DNA from: Catonia carolina
Taxonomy: Eukaryota; Arthropoda; Insecta; Hemiptera; Achilidae
Direction of reading: 5' to 3'
NCBI GenBank assembly: GCA_035578175.1
Contig: JAQMRL010000022.1
Span: 2,046,001 to 2,110,000, forward strand
DNA length: 64,000 bases
Shown: positions 35,576 through 46,682 of the stretch, in pieces
How the letters are laid out: the number at the start of each line of letters is the position of its first letter
Numbering within the stretch: the stretch's first letter is position 1
Position numbers and translations under genes: made by a program
Notes under the pieces: model-generated
The model's input: the letters and a program-made list of their open reading frames with translations, nothing else
Database searches by the model: none
Told to the model about the DNA's origin: nothing

Positions 35576-36480
35576 TTTTTACTTTCTCTTGCCTGTATGA
35601 ATATATAGGAAGGAGAGTAATGTTTACATGTCGACTTTTCAGAATCGAGTTTTCACCAGATCTACACGTTTTTAGATTACCTGAACCCGGAAGACATGTT
35701 TTTTTGCGATTAATCTGTGTGCGTGTGTGTCTGAGTGAACATAATATCTCAAGAATGGAACAACGTACGAAGTTAAAACTCGAAACTTAAGTTAGGTACC
35801 ACTAGAGGACCCGACACGAACATTTTCATCAAAATCGTTCGACCAAAAGTAGAAGTTTATTCGTGTCATTTTTCACTTTTTTGCGATATTCTTAAAAACG
35901 GCTTCTACGATTTTTTTTAAACGTTGCCTCATTTACTATATATTTTATGTTCTACAAGATAGGGTAGACGTCATGTCTGCTGAAATTCTTTGTGAGGCTG
36001 TGCTCTCGTAGAAAAAATGTTTTTGTTAAGATTGCGGGATAAATATCCATTTTAGCGAAAAATGTATATAATAAAAGCTATAGAAAATTTACAAACCTAC
36101 AACTTTTATTCCTACAAAATTTTCTGTTTTTTTCATGAAAATCTGTAAAAAAATGGGGTTTTTAAGATTTCAGCCTCAGTATGCATTTTACGACAAAAGT
36201 GTATATAATAAAATTTATAGAAAATTAAAAGATCTACAACTTTTAATTCAAGCGTTTTTCTCTACAGAGCCTAGTTTAGCGTGAAAGAGTGATTTTCCGT
36301 ATTATTAATCCAAACTGAGGTTGATTTTCATTTTGCATCATTCACCCATGATTTAAATGTTATATTTTTTGAGGTTAGTTTTTTGTTTATTTCTAATGTT
36401 TTATTACTAATATTAGGTTATATTGTTCATTTTTGCATTGACAAGAGAAAGTTATGTGCCTGTTACTCACCAGATTTTTT
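35576..36480 (+). mobile_element. HINE-like repeat, copy 3
   Basis: The left ACTTTCTCTTGCC is at 35581-35593 and the right partner GACAAGAGAAAGT (one mismatch) at 36440-36452. The microsatellite is nearly gone (GTGTGCGTGTGTGTC near 35717). The terminal hairpin is eroded (TATGTGCCTGTTACTCACCAG). This is the most diverged copy. Confidence 0.72.
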
Positions 36481-36544
36481 TTATCTTCATAAATATTATG
36501 GTAGAGATCAAATAAACAAAACGAAATGATCATCCAGATTCTAG

Positions 36545-36665
36545 TTTTTTTTTTAACGGCGTCTATCCCAGCACAGTCACTCAGCTGGCTGAAAAGCTCT
36601 ATAAAATGTTAAGTTACACTGGTTGGACGAGCGACTTTGTAAAGTAACCAGCTGACAGCCAGCCA
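36545..36665 (+). repeat. Dispersed repeat, unknown family (pair with 58370)
   Basis: CAGTCACTCAGCTGGCTGAAAAG through AACCAGCTGACAGCCAG matches in order the block at 58370-58475 (CAGTCAGTCAGCTGG ... CCAGCCGACAGCCAG). The outer CAGCTGG/CAGCTGAC parts are themselves near-inverted. Possibly a short retroposon. Confidence 0.4.
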
Positions 36666-36814
36666 TGAACTTGCATTGGTATCACTGTTAAAATTCTTCA
36701 ATAATATATCAGCGGCCAATTGGGTGGTTAAGAACAGCGTACACCTCCTGATAAAATTAAAAATATAAAAGCTAAATGGAATATAATGAATTTATTTCCC
36801 TAATTTAGTTTTTA

Positions 36815-36977
36815 GTTTATTTTAAGTCACATCAACACATTGGTAATTAAAAACTAATTTAGGTTAAGGGGAGGTGCGTTTGAACGTGCAATAATTTTCC
36901 AGATCCTAGCCGGGAATCGAACCCGGGATCTCCGCTTTGCAGCGTAACACGCTAACCGCTGGACCACGGAAATGGCA
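36815..36977 (-). repeat. tRNA-derived SINE, head C / tail 1
   Basis: On the minus strand: CCACGGTCCAGCGGTTAGCG, then GGGTTCGATTCCCGGCTAGG (B-box), CTGGAAAATTATTGCACG, and tail 1 ending GTGACTTAAAATAAAC. No exact target duplication was found. Confidence 0.75.
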
Positions 36978-37184
36978 TAAATTTCCCAAATTTGTTACAT
37001 AATATTTCCATCTTAACTTGCACTAAGATTTGATATACCTCTAGTACTTATTTATATTTCTACGTTCACTTAGATAGATTTAAAACTAAATTATCTACCT
37101 ATGGTTTGCCTGGTCCTACAATATGTAACAATGTTACTTAATCATTTTTATCAGACTATCAATAATTTACCTGATAAAATAATA

Positions 37185-38507
37185 CGAGGGGGTACCCAAA
37201 AGTATCCGGAATAGCTCTGCTGTGGGCGGAGCTTGTGCAGTACAAATTCCCGCCACTAGGCTGCTTGTAGCGCTACTCATTGCCAGTTCAATGCCATTTT
37301 GTTCGTTGATCTAGCTTGTTCTGTTCTCGTGCAGTGATTGTTCTCGCTAGTGCTGTTTTGTGCTCGTGTCGTTTTTCATGATGGCAAGTTTTAATGAACA
37401 ACGTGCGGCTGTGAAATTTTGCTTCTTGCTCGGTAAAAACGCCGCGGAAACAGTTGTAATGTTGAACACAGCTTACAAAGACGACGCTATTGGAAAAGCC
37501 CAAGTGTACGAGTGGTTTTTGCGCTTTAAAAATGGCGACATGTCGATTGAGAACAAACCTCGTTCTGGACGACCGTCGACTTCCCGAACAGACGAAAATG
37601 TTGTGAAAGTGAAAGAAATTGTACGAACAGACCGACGACAGACCATTGACCAAATATCACAGGTTAGTGGGTTATCTTGGAGCTCAGTCCAACGCATTTT
37701 AACAGAAGACTTGACAATGAAAAGAGTCGCTGCCAAGTTTGTGCCTCGGGTTCTGACAGACACTCAAAAGGAACGTCGAATTGAAACGTGTAGTGATTTG
37801 AAACAACAGCTTGAAACTGATCCAGATTTCATGTCAAAGATCATTACGGGTGACGAGTCTTGGTGCTATGGGTACGACCCAGAAACCAAACAACAATCCA
37901 GTCAATGGAAGACTTCATTATCACCCCGACCAAAAAAAAGTCGTCAAGTCAGATCGAACATCAAAACAATGCTGATTTGTTTTTTTGATGTGAGGGGAAT
38001 TGTCCATTCAGAGTTCGTTCCACCAGGCCAGACGGTAAATCAAGCTTTTTATCTTGAAGTGTTAAGAAGACTACGAATCAGCATTCGTCGTAAAAGACCT
38101 AATTTGTGGCAGACAGGGGACTGGTTTTTCCACCACGACAACGCGCCTGCACACACGGCAATCTCGGTTACCCAGTTTTTTGGCGAAAAACGGCATTATT
38201 TTGCTACCATACGCACCGTACTCACCCGATCTGGCTCCGTGTGATTTTTTCTTGTTCCCACGCATGAAAAGGGGCATGAAAGGTCTCCGATTTAACAACG
38301 TTGATGATGTCAAGAAAAAAACGACGGATGAGCTGGCAGCCATCACTGAAGAGAAGTACAAAAAATGTTTTGAACTGTGGAAGCACCGGTGGGACAAATG
38401 TATTAGTTGTAATGGAGAGTATTTTGAAGGGGATAAGGTTCTTTTGTAAAAAAATTAAAAATAAATAGTTTTAAAAAATAATTCCGGTTTCTTTTGGGTA
38501 CCCCTCG
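37185..38507 (+). mobile_element. Mariner element 1, near complete
   Basis: Terminal inverted repeats of ~27 bp start CGAGGGGTACCCAAAAG; the left copy has one extra G, and the right end is 38481-38507 inverted. TA duplications flank at 37183-37184 and 38508-38509. The 1323-bp length is typical of mariner. It contains one transposase gene spoiled by a single frameshift. Confidence 0.93.
37378..38449 (+). pseudogene. Mariner transposase (DD34D), one +1 frameshift
   Basis: Cut-and-paste transposase of the IS630-Tc1-mariner superfamily; acts in the nucleus on its own terminal repeats. From the ATG pair at 37378/37381 the frame shows the N-terminal helix-turn-helix region (EQRAAVKFCFLLGK, then QVYEWFLRFKNGD near residues 40-55), the SGRPSTS linker, a second HTH (QTIDQISQVSGLSWSSVQRI) and catalytic motifs. 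D159 is in GDESW, D254 in HDNAPAH, and the third D (38243-38245) in PYSPDLAPCDFF. Allowing for one extra T in the T6 run at 38176-38181, the last two are separated by 34 residues, as in canonical mariners. The frame would then run ~356 residues to 38449, the usual family length. The long frame continuing to 38244 is out of phase after the shift. Only this one disabling lesion was seen. Confidence 0.93.
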
Positions 38508-38574
38508 TATTTTTTATTATTCCTTGTTTCATTAATTAATCATAAAATGGTTGAAATATTTTTGTTTTTGTTTA

Positions 38575-38943
38575 GGTCAACAGCCGAAAGGTTAATTTGA
38601 ACCTCTAGAAGTTTTACTAAGTAAAAACGATGAGTGAGAAGGTTTACTATGGCCTTCCTTGCCGAGTTGAAAGAATTTGCTTACCAGCATTCCAGGCCCT
38701 CCGAAAAGCACCCACTTTCCACCCTGTAAATGACACCTTAACTTCATTCACCTCTGTACTGGCTGTATAGTGAAATTCATTACTCTCAGAGAAGATAACT
38801 CTGACTAGTGTCTTTTGCACTTCTACCACTTCTGTTCTTAAATAGTTCAGTCATATAATTGGCTGACTATGTGATAAGAAACAGAACTATTTTTTGTAGC
38901 CCTGAAACCAACAGATCGAGTGCAAATAATGTAACACTCCACC
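38575..38943 (-). repeat. SINE E, second copy
   Basis: Collinear on the minus strand with 28345-28733: AAGACACTAGTCAGAGTTATC, GGGTGGAAAGTGGGTGCTTT, CTTCTAGAGGTTCAAA, GGCTGTTGACCTAAAC, then an AAAC-rich tail. The tRNA-like head is more degraded here. Confidence 0.75.
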
Positions 38944-39174
38944 TGCCCGTTATGGGTAAGAAATAGTTTTTTTAACGTTTATTTTTTATAAATTTTGCCG
39001 TAAATTTTAATCTAGAAAATTCTTTTCATACTCAAAACATAATAATTTGGAACGAAAAATATCGGAATGACTGTGATATTCATTACAATTAGGCATATTA
39101 TTCATTTCCATAAAAAATAAGTAACGTAATGAGCAAGATTTATAACTTTGGAGTCGCAACCGGGTTCAGTTTAT

Positions 39175-39720
39175 TTAAATTATTATAGGTCACACCACTG
39201 AGATAGCCAGAAAGGCCTTTACTCTTGGGGGTATTGCGGTTTGTGTGCAAGTGCGTGTGCGGTTATCTGTGTTTGTACGAGAAAGATGTATTATTTAAGA
39301 AGGAAAACAAAAATAAAATTTTCTCATACGTAGAAATACAAAGCGTCTTTTTTAAAAAACATATTTAAATTATTTTTTAAAATCTACTGATGTAAATCTA
39401 TCACTATAGTTCCGTGAAGTATGCCTAAGGATCAATCTGTGAAAAATATCTAAGTAAAGAAAAACATTGCGTCAAGGTTAGTACTGTAATTCAGGAGAAA
39501 AATTGTAACAGTCATAAGTACTGAAGTACGAATTTTATCATGCTATTTTCTACTGCAGTGTCCCCTGGCCTAGTACCGTGAAACAGCTCTAGGAACCAGC
39601 CCGTATTTAATACCTAACTTACACAAATACTGCATCAAGATCGGTCCAGTAGTTGTGGAAAAAAATGGAAACAGATATACTTACAACAAACGCATAACTT
39701 TATGAGTAGTTATCTTAAAT
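39175..39720 (+). repeat. Probable decayed repeat with GT-rich segment
   Basis: GTGTGCAAGTGCGTGTGCGG near 39243 and CATCAAGATCGGTCCAGTAG near 39633 recall the arrangement in the HINE-like copies (GT run, then TCATCAAAATCGGTCAACCG). The ends do not match that family, so this may be a related or different element. Confidence 0.35.
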
Positions 39721-39774
39721 TTACCCTCACAGTTCCGTTTTGGGTAAAAATAAGTCTTTTATCATCCAAATTTC

Positions 39775-39946
39775 TTTAGCTTCTTTAAAGTCACATCAAC
39801 GCTTGGTCATTACGAACTACTATTGATTCTGGAACAGTTTAGGTGGATTTTAACTATTACAATTTTTAAACCCTATCCAGGAATTTAGCCCCCAACCTTT
39901 CGATTTGTAGTCTAATCCGCTAACCGCTACGCTATGGAGGCGGCCT
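39775..39946 (-). repeat. tRNA-derived SINE, head C / tail 1 (old)
   Basis: On the minus strand: GCCGCCTCCATAGCGTAGCGG, a degraded B-box (GGGCTAAATTCCTGGATAGG), and tail 1 ending TTGATGTGACTTTAAAGAAG. More diverged than the copies at 33322 and 43087. Confidence 0.7.
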
Positions 39947-40204
39947 ATTTTTTGTCATGTATGTTTCTATAACAATCTATTTTTATTGAATATTTATATG
40001 AAAGTTTCGTTTAGTTTTGCGAAGAATTTTAACCTAATTCAATATTTTACAATTCAACTATAGGAATCCGCGCTTCTCCTCGTCCACTTTACGGTACAAC
40101 TTCACCCTTACTTTGTTCAATTTCCATAAATAATTTTTTCATTAATGTTATATAATCCTAACATACTTTCTTCTGTATCGACTGGTCCGTTGTTTTCGAG
40201 TTTT

Positions 40205-40312
40205 TATTTTTTTTTTTTTTTTTGTTTTACGTCCGACAGAATGCAGATAAAGGTTAATTTATAGAAAAATTTTCTAGACCTATCCTTGGGGGTTCTAGGT
40301 TCCGCTCTCCTT
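40205..40312 (-). repeat. SINE with tail 2, head degraded
   Basis: On the minus strand: GAACCTAGAACCCCCAAGG (remnant B-box area), TAGGTCTAGAAAATTT, and tail 2 as TTTATCTGCATTCTGTCGG, ACGTAAAACA, then an A-run (the long T-run at 40206-40223). Confidence 0.55.
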
Positions 40313-40836
40313 CAGAATTTTTTGTCATTTATTATCACCACTTGGTCATTACTACCTCTATTATCATTGTTGTGTAAAACAGAAGGTCTTAAAAAAGAAA
40401 AGAAAATTCTACCGCATCAGTTTCTCAGTAAAATCATAGTAGTATTTTAAATTAACGGCAGAAATATGCGCGGAAAACTGTTTAAAACATAACTTTCTTT
40501 GTTAACATTATTCATTATCCTCGTTATAAAAACGAAGAATCGTGAAATAAAATTAAGTGAACTTTTCAAATACACTGCGACAAGAATTACAAACGTAATA
40601 ATTTCACCCGAGAAAAAACATTTTACATTAAATTTATTTTAATATATTTCGCAAAAGAAGTATGTTACAAAGTGTTGAAGAAAAAATGAATAAAAGAAAA
40701 AGAGAATTCATGAAAAGATTAAACGTTCTGACGCAAGATGATTAAGAAAAATTAGTAGAACATAAATAAAATCTACCGTGACCTTATAAAATAAATTTAG
40801 ATTTAAAATAAAGCTTTTAGATTTTTTATAGTACAG
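40313..40836. other. AT-rich sequence, nothing recognised
   Basis: No features were seen. Confidence 0.55.
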
Positions 40837-40839
40837 TAA

Positions 40840-41019
40840 TTTCTACTTTTAAAAAACGTGCCTGTCGAAACAGTGCCTGCTTTTTTAGTGAGGAGGTTGG
40901 CTGAACGACTATACGAAGGGATTTCAAGGAGTGCCGAAGGAGGAATAAAAGACGTGCTATGGTTTTATCTTCACTTGCGACCAAGATTAAAAGCAGTCAT
41001 GATTTGCATATATAAGTAG
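40840..41019 (+). other. Unrecognised 59-codon open segment without ATG start
   Basis: Between stops at 40837 and 41017 the frame reads VPVETVPAFLVRRLAERLYE, then GISRSAEGGIKDVLWFYLHL and RPRLKAVM. The amino-acid mix is unusually protein-like for this AT-rich DNA and the stretch is GC-richer than its flanks. I recognise no family and see no convincing splice sites. It could be an exon, a retroelement scrap or chance. Confidence 0.25.
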
Positions 41020-41394
41020 ATTATTTTTGGGGATGTTATTTTCCCCTTTCGTATCCTACTGACATAAAGTATTCACCAGTTTGAGGATAATTTAATTTTT
41101 TTCTTTACCTTTCTACAAAGTAGAAAATTTTTAATATAGAATTTTAAAGAATACTGTGTCTTGTTAAATATGTCATAAAATATTGAAATTGTGTTGCAAG
41201 TTCCTGCGTTTTAAAAAATAAACCGATAAATATTTCATGTCTATAGATATTCCTTAAGTATTTTGAAATTAAATACTACCTACAACTTTATTTCTTATTT
41301 TTCAGTCATTCAATATCCTATCTAGTCAAACATAAAACTGAATCGAAGAGGAATAGAAAACTAACTAACTAACGATTTACTATTAACTAAATGC

Positions 41395-42018
41395 ATGTCA
41401 TGTCTCTATACGTAGACGGGAAAAGAATAGAGCATGTTTCGCAGTATTCATACCTGGGCACCACTATTTATGAGGCATGGAACAACTTGCAGAAGATACA
41501 GTGTCGTGTTGAAAAGGCTAGAGGGGTTTTCAATGCAATGGGTTCAGTGTTTCGGACCTGACATTGGAAACCAAATTACGGCTCCTCAGATGCTGTGTGT
41601 TCTCTGTTCTTCTGTATGGTGTGGAGATTTGGACCTTAAACAGGGTGACTACACGCCGACTTGAGGTTTTTAAATTGTATTTTTATAGCAAAATATTGAT
41701 AATTTCGTGGATGCAGAAAGTCACTAATGTTTAAGTTTTGTTGAGAATGAACAATGATTTGATATTGGTCAAATTCGTTAAGTGCCGTAAGCTGCATTAC
41801 CTCGGTTATATAATGAGAAATTAAAAAATATATGTTCTACTGCAGCGTATTCTGCAAGGGAAAATAGAGGGAAAGAGGAATACTGGTAGAAGAATTTCCT
41901 GGCTCGCCAATTTGAGGACCTGGTTGGGTAAGAGCTTCACGGAATGCGGCTAATAAGGTCAAAATGCCATGATGATTGCCAACATCCAAACCGGATAGGC
42001 ACGTCAAGAAGAAGAATA
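41395..42018 (+). pseudogene. LINE ORF2 C-terminal half, heavily broken
   Basis: Frames give HVMSLYVDGKRIEHVSQYSY, LGTTIYEAWNNLQKIQCRVE, KARGVFNAMGSVFRT, then scattered matches: a YLGHI-like part near 41800, LQRILQGKIEGKRNTGRRR near 41842-41900 and NAANKVK near 41945-41970. The 3' end is AAGAAGAAGAA at 42008-42018. Same family as 8425 and 16610; at least three frameshifts. It shows the longest stretch of this family in the window. Confidence 0.75.
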
Positions 42019-42082
42019 AACTAAATAATTACCTAACAATCTACAAACAGTACTAAAAAGAAAAAGCATTTTTTCGCACAGT

Positions 42083-42150
42083 ACGGTCTCAGCTCACACT
42101 AGACTGATTCTGAAGATATTTCATCAACCATCTATACGTGTATTAATTCT
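42083..42150 (+). repeat. Dispersed repeat fragment (pair with 21225)
   Basis: See the collinear block at 21225-21330. It directly precedes the SINE at 42155. Confidence 0.4.
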
Positions 42151-42154
42151 AAAT

Positions 42155-42330
42155 GGCAGTCCCGTTGGTGTAGTGGTCAGCCCAAAAATTTCTTCGCCAG
42201 GGGTTCGATTCTCGGTCAAGTCTGGTACTTTTACATTTGTATATCGCCTCATATCATTACCTACTCACAATTCAAGGCTTATGTAGGCAACACCAGCCAA
42301 AATGGGGCCTGATTGTTGCATAAAATAGAT
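42155..42330 (+). repeat. tRNA-derived SINE, head B / tail 3
   Basis: Head: CCCGTTGGTGTAGTGGTCAG (A-box) and CCAGGGGTTCGATTCTCGG (B-box). The tail (CATATCATTACCTAC, CAAGGCTTATGTAGGCAAC) matches that of the minus-strand copy at 61640-61795 and differs from tails 1 and 2. Confidence 0.7.
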
Positions 42331-42598
42331 AACTACGTTTTTGAAGAATTTCTGCACCAACGCCGTGCTTGGAGTTTTATGCGTAGAAAACGAAAATTTC
42401 CCTGCTGAGCCGAAGTTTTGAGTTCTTACCGTAAAAAGTGCAACAAAAACATTTAAAATCGCTATATTTATTCAGAGTACAACTAGTGGTTCGGCAGCCA
42501 CATTTTCAGAATCTACGTCAAAAATTAGAACAGCCGAGTTTTTCTATTAATTACGAAACTGCAATGCCACAATCTGTTCTTAAATGCAGAACAATAAG

Positions 42599-42682
42599 TA
42601 ATTATGTTGTTAAAGTTAAGTTTATAAGTTATAAGTTGTAAGTTTATAAGTTAAGTTGATAAGTTATTATGTTGTTAAGTTC
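42599..42682. repeat. Degenerate minisatellite
   Basis: Repeats of TTTATAAGTTATAAGTTGTAAG type (unit ~ATAAGTTA/G), bracketed by two copies of TTATGTTGTTAA(A)GTT at about 42602-42618 and 42666-42681. Confidence 0.65.
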
Positions 42683-42904
42683 AAAAATCTCACATTTACA
42701 TTCAAGAATGCTTGATTTACAGATATTCCACATCTTACACAAATTTGTACGGCAGGTTGATAATGTTATGCCGCTTGAGTCTACTAAAACCGATCTTATT
42801 GTTTTCTAGAAGATTAGAGCCAAGTAATGAGGATGGTCATGAACCCTTCTTTGATATCTTTCACTGAAAATTGGTATTTCCTGTTCTTTGTTTTCACTGG
42901 TGTA

Positions 42905-43030
42905 TCAGCACAAATCCATTATAAAACCAGTGTGGACTTACGGAATTCAACTTTGAAGAACTGCCAGCAATTCGAACAAAGAAATACTTTAGCGTTTTCA
43001 GACGAAATTTATCATAGAAATTTTTTCAAA
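42905..43030 (+). pseudogene. Jockey-like LINE fragment
   Basis: AAACCAGTGTGGACTTACGG and AACTGCCAGCAATTCGAACA followed by TTTCAGACGAAATTTATCAT match the block at 14225-14320, coding KP-WTYG-Q-WGTASN--IE---RFQ-K. Short, frameshifted remnant. Confidence 0.55.
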
Positions 43031-43086
43031 GGAAAACAAAAAGACTTTTTATCTTTTGCAGCTTCTAGATTGTCTACTTTTTATTT

Positions 43087-43267
43087 ATCTTTTATTTTAT
43101 TTTTTTAGTTTATTTAAAAATGCATCAACAACTCAGTCATTAGCGACTACGGTGGGATATGTAACGGTGGGTTTTAACTTGTGAAATTTTCAGACCCTGG
43201 CCGGAAATCGAACCCGGGACATCCGCGTGGTAGGCTAGCGCGTTACCACTACGCTACGGAGGCGGCC
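43087..43267 (-). repeat. tRNA-derived SINE, head C / tail 1, 11-bp TSD
   Basis: On the minus strand: GGCCGCCTCCGTAGCGTAGTGG, GGGTTCGATTTCCGGCCAGG (B-box), and tail 1 with GTCGCTAATGACTGAGTTG. A perfect ACTTTTTATTT duplication lies at 43076-43086 and 43268-43278. Confidence 0.87.
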
Positions 43268-43278
43268 ACTTTTTATTT

Positions 43279-45776
43279 TTTTTTTTACGTTGTAGTTGTG
43301 GCCTATCTTGCGTTCTTATTTTAAGATTTTTGTTTTCCCCACTGTTATTTTCTGAATTTGTTATTGGTGTTTGATTTTCTATATTATTTATTTCCCAGTT
43401 TGAACCCATCCGCCATTTGAGTTACCGACAAGCGTTGTTTTTATTACGTATGGTAGAATGGTTAATTACTGCAATGATCAGGCCTACTTCTGTCTAATTT
43501 ATAATATGAGCTGTTATAATTACAATCATGTAAAAAACCCTGTGATATATTCAATACCAATTTTATTATAAACCTTCTGAAGCTAAGAATAATAAAGGAA
43601 TTCCGCCCACGCTATGCGCCAATATAATTCCTAGTAGTGTAATACAATAATACATTTAACGTTGTAAAGTTAAATTTGAAAGAATGAATTTTATAATTAA
43701 TTATACGAATGTAATTACAGGTATATTTCATTGTGAAAATTAATAGTGATTCATTGCAAATTTCCATTAATATCATTAACAGTTATTTGATCAAAGCTTT
43801 AAGTCATTATTATAATGCAAAGTATTCAAATAAACAATAGAAAGGAACTTAATAATGAATACACAAGTACTTATCGGTTCATAAAACAATTCTCGGTATC
43901 TGTTATTGACATTAGAACAAAGACTCGATATTTATATAAGTTAGAAACAAATCTGAATGTTTTAAAATAAAAAAATATGAATAAATGCATGTATACATCT
44001 TGCAGTTGGTACAGTATGTATATTCTTCTTTGAAAAATTTGGACGTTTATGTTAATTTTCTGTAGACATATTTTTACTCTTTTCTAAGTAAAAAAATGCT
44101 TCATATCCTCATCATTCAACGTCTTTGTTTACTCAGTCGAGACATTACAACATAACTGAACACAAAGAATTAAATATATCTACCGGGGAAGTTAGACAAA
44201 GTTAAAAATAATTAAATGGTATTAACCAATCTAGATTTTAAAAAAACAGTGGTTATCTTAGTGCAGAAAATTACAGGTAGAAAGTCGGTTGATAATGTAT
44301 GAAGTGACAGGTATATCACAAGCTTAAACGACTGGATAAGCTTAAGGTAGAAAGATAGGCATAACTTTTAAAGGATAGGATCAGTAGGGATAAAATTAAA
44401 CAGGAATTTTATTTTAAATATCGTTGTTATTTTTAGATGATTCAGAATGACTCGTTTCCACTGGATAATGCTAATCGTAGAATCTATAATTCTCCGAAAA
44501 TTCTGTTTTTATAAAACTCTGTTCTAATCCAATTGGTTTCCATGAATTTAATAGGGTAATGCAAAGTTAATAACGGGAAGGAATGTTGGCTGCTTGAGAA
44601 TATACAAAACATTGCTATGGTAAATTCAAACGCTTTATATCCGTACGATTTGCCTTAGCTTTCCATATCAATGGACACCTTCACTAATTCATTACCTCTA
44701 AAATTGCTTTAGATTTATAATGCCATTAAAAAATGGTATTACACTTTCGGACGTAAGCGATGGGAAAGTCAGCAAGAAGGAAAAAATATTGGAGGAAACA
44801 AGATAAGAAAATTCTTTATTACGACTTGATTTATTTAAAGCCGGTATAATTATAAATCAGTGTGAATAAATAGCCTTCGATAATATATGGTTAATGATAT
44901 GAACAGATATATTGGTTTGAAATTACATCAAAGTACGGAGTGAATGCATCAATACTGAATTTCACTGGAACGGTTGCAACCTCATGAACCAATTGCGTGT
45001 GGTAGTACTAACCCAATCCCAGAGAGCAGCGCAGCACTAGTCTAGGGAACAACTAACGAAATTAATGTGAGACCATCGATTACAAAAAAAGAAAGGAGAA
45101 AAGGAATGACTCTTTCCGAGAAATTTCAAGCCCTAATGGATGGAGGCTTCACACTGTCATGGGTTCTAGTTTCAGATTGGAAATGACTTCCATTCCTTCT
45201 TTCCTACTCTTTAAAAAAAAGAACAAAATAGAAAACTTATCTCCCTGACTCACACACTATCATTCTTTCTCGCTTCCTCTTACAGTATGAACAGATGTTT
45301 CATGCTGTTGCTTAACACCAGGCTCGTACTAATAATTTATTATCTCGTGATTTTCTACAAATAAAAAGATTTATAATATTGATAATTAATATAACCACGA
45401 AATATATAAAAACAAGATTTTCCTATTAAACAAATTATTTCAACTGGTTAATATAAAATTTTCATTGCACCACGATTGTACACACACTATTAGTCCCTAG
45501 TTCTGCCGATTGAATAGTTACTTTACATGGTTAAATATTAAAGTTATTTTATATGCATATCCGGTTTGTGTTCCTAGTACACCTTTTGTATCCAGTCCAA
45601 AATATATGTTTCCAACGACATGATTCGTTATTTACCACTCAGTCTACCTAGTTTAAAACTTGGATAATACTTGTAGTTCGTTACATTTTACATTCAACTC
45701 TCTAATGACCAAAATTTTCGTTGGTAATTTTTACTTACTGTAAACCTCATTGAAGTAAAAGATTATATAATCAAAT
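43279..45776. other. 2.5 kb AT-rich stretch; one block repeated downstream
   Basis: 45335-45405 (ATCTCGTGATTTTCTACAAA, TAAAAAGATTTATAAT) recurs at 47222-47283. A modestly GC-richer patch at 44970-45200 is unrecognised. Confidence 0.5.
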
Positions 45777-46682
45777 AAAAGAATCTGGTGTGAACACTCA
45801 CATGACTTTCTCTTGCCAATGCAAATAATGAACAATATAACCTAACTTTATAATAATACAATAGAAAAAACAAAAACTAACCTCAATAAACATAACCCAT
45901 AATCCTATTTTAATCATGATTGAATGATGCAAAATAAAAATCAACATTAGTTTGGCTTAATATTACGGAAAAACACTCGTTCACGCTAAACTAGGCTCTG
46001 TGGAGAAAAGTGTTGTAAAAACGAAAAATGTAGATCTTTTAATTTTCTTATAAATTTCTTTTTTTTTATTTATTTAACGTCGCATCAACTGCAACGCATT
46101 AGCGACGACGTTGGGGTGTAACTATATACAATGAAGGATGAAATGATTTTTTTGTAACGTATGAAAATATGCCGTTCCTGAGTGGGATTCGAACCCACGA
46201 CCGGATGATGAGAGGCGAGCACGTTACCAACTACTGCCGCCGGCTCTATAAATTTTATTATATTATATACTTTTGGCGTATGATGCATACTAAGGCCGAA
46301 ATCTTAAGATAATCGTACGAGCCGTTTTTGAGAAAATTGCAAAAAAGTGAAAAATGACACGAATAAACTACTACTTCCGGTTGACCGATTTTGATGAAAA
46401 TGTTCTTTCGTGTCTGGTGCTCTAGTAGTACCTAACTTAAGTTTCAATTTTCAACTTCGTACGATGTTCTGTCTTTAAAATATTTTGTTCACACACACAC
46501 ACACGTGCGTGCGCGCACGCACGCACACTCACACGCACGCACAGACCAATCGCTAAAAACATGTTTTTTGGGTTCAGGGGATCTGAAAACGTGTAGATCC
46601 GGTGAAACTCAATTTCGAAAAATCGACATGAAAACAATACTTTCTTTCCTATATATTCATATTGCCAAGAGGAAGTAAAAAT
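45777..46682 (-). mobile_element. HINE-like repeat, copy 4, carrying a SINE
   Basis: Minus orientation: ACTTCCTCTTGGC at 46664-46676, a CA/GC-rich microsatellite at 46492-46542, and GGCAAGAGAAAGT reading down from 45817 to 45805. The terminal hairpin lies around 45786-45803, slightly altered. A SINE A copy (46058-46246) interrupts it with a 9-bp duplication; removing the SINE and one duplication restores the consensus. Confidence 0.78.
46058..46246 (-). repeat. tRNA-derived SINE, head A / tail 1, nested, 9-bp TSD
   Basis: On the minus strand: AGTTGGTAACGTGCTCGCC, GGTTCGAATCCCACTCAGG (variant GGGTTCGAATCC), and tail 1 with GTCGTCGCTAATGCGTTGCAG and GCGACGTTAAATAAATAAA. A perfect TATAAATTT duplication lies at 46049-46057 and 46247-46255, inside the HINE-like copy 4. 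Confidence 0.9.

Noticed and set aside
37288..37763. Minus-strand frames of 121 and 96 codons
   Set aside because: Antisense shadows of the mariner transposase.
38071..38397. 108-codon minus-strand frame
   Set aside because: Antisense to the mariner C-terminus.
45095..45210. Possible inverted repeat (AAGAAAGGAGAAAAGGAATG versus CATTCCTTCTTTCCTACTC)
   Set aside because: Purine-rich low-complexity pairing with mismatches and no flanking duplication.
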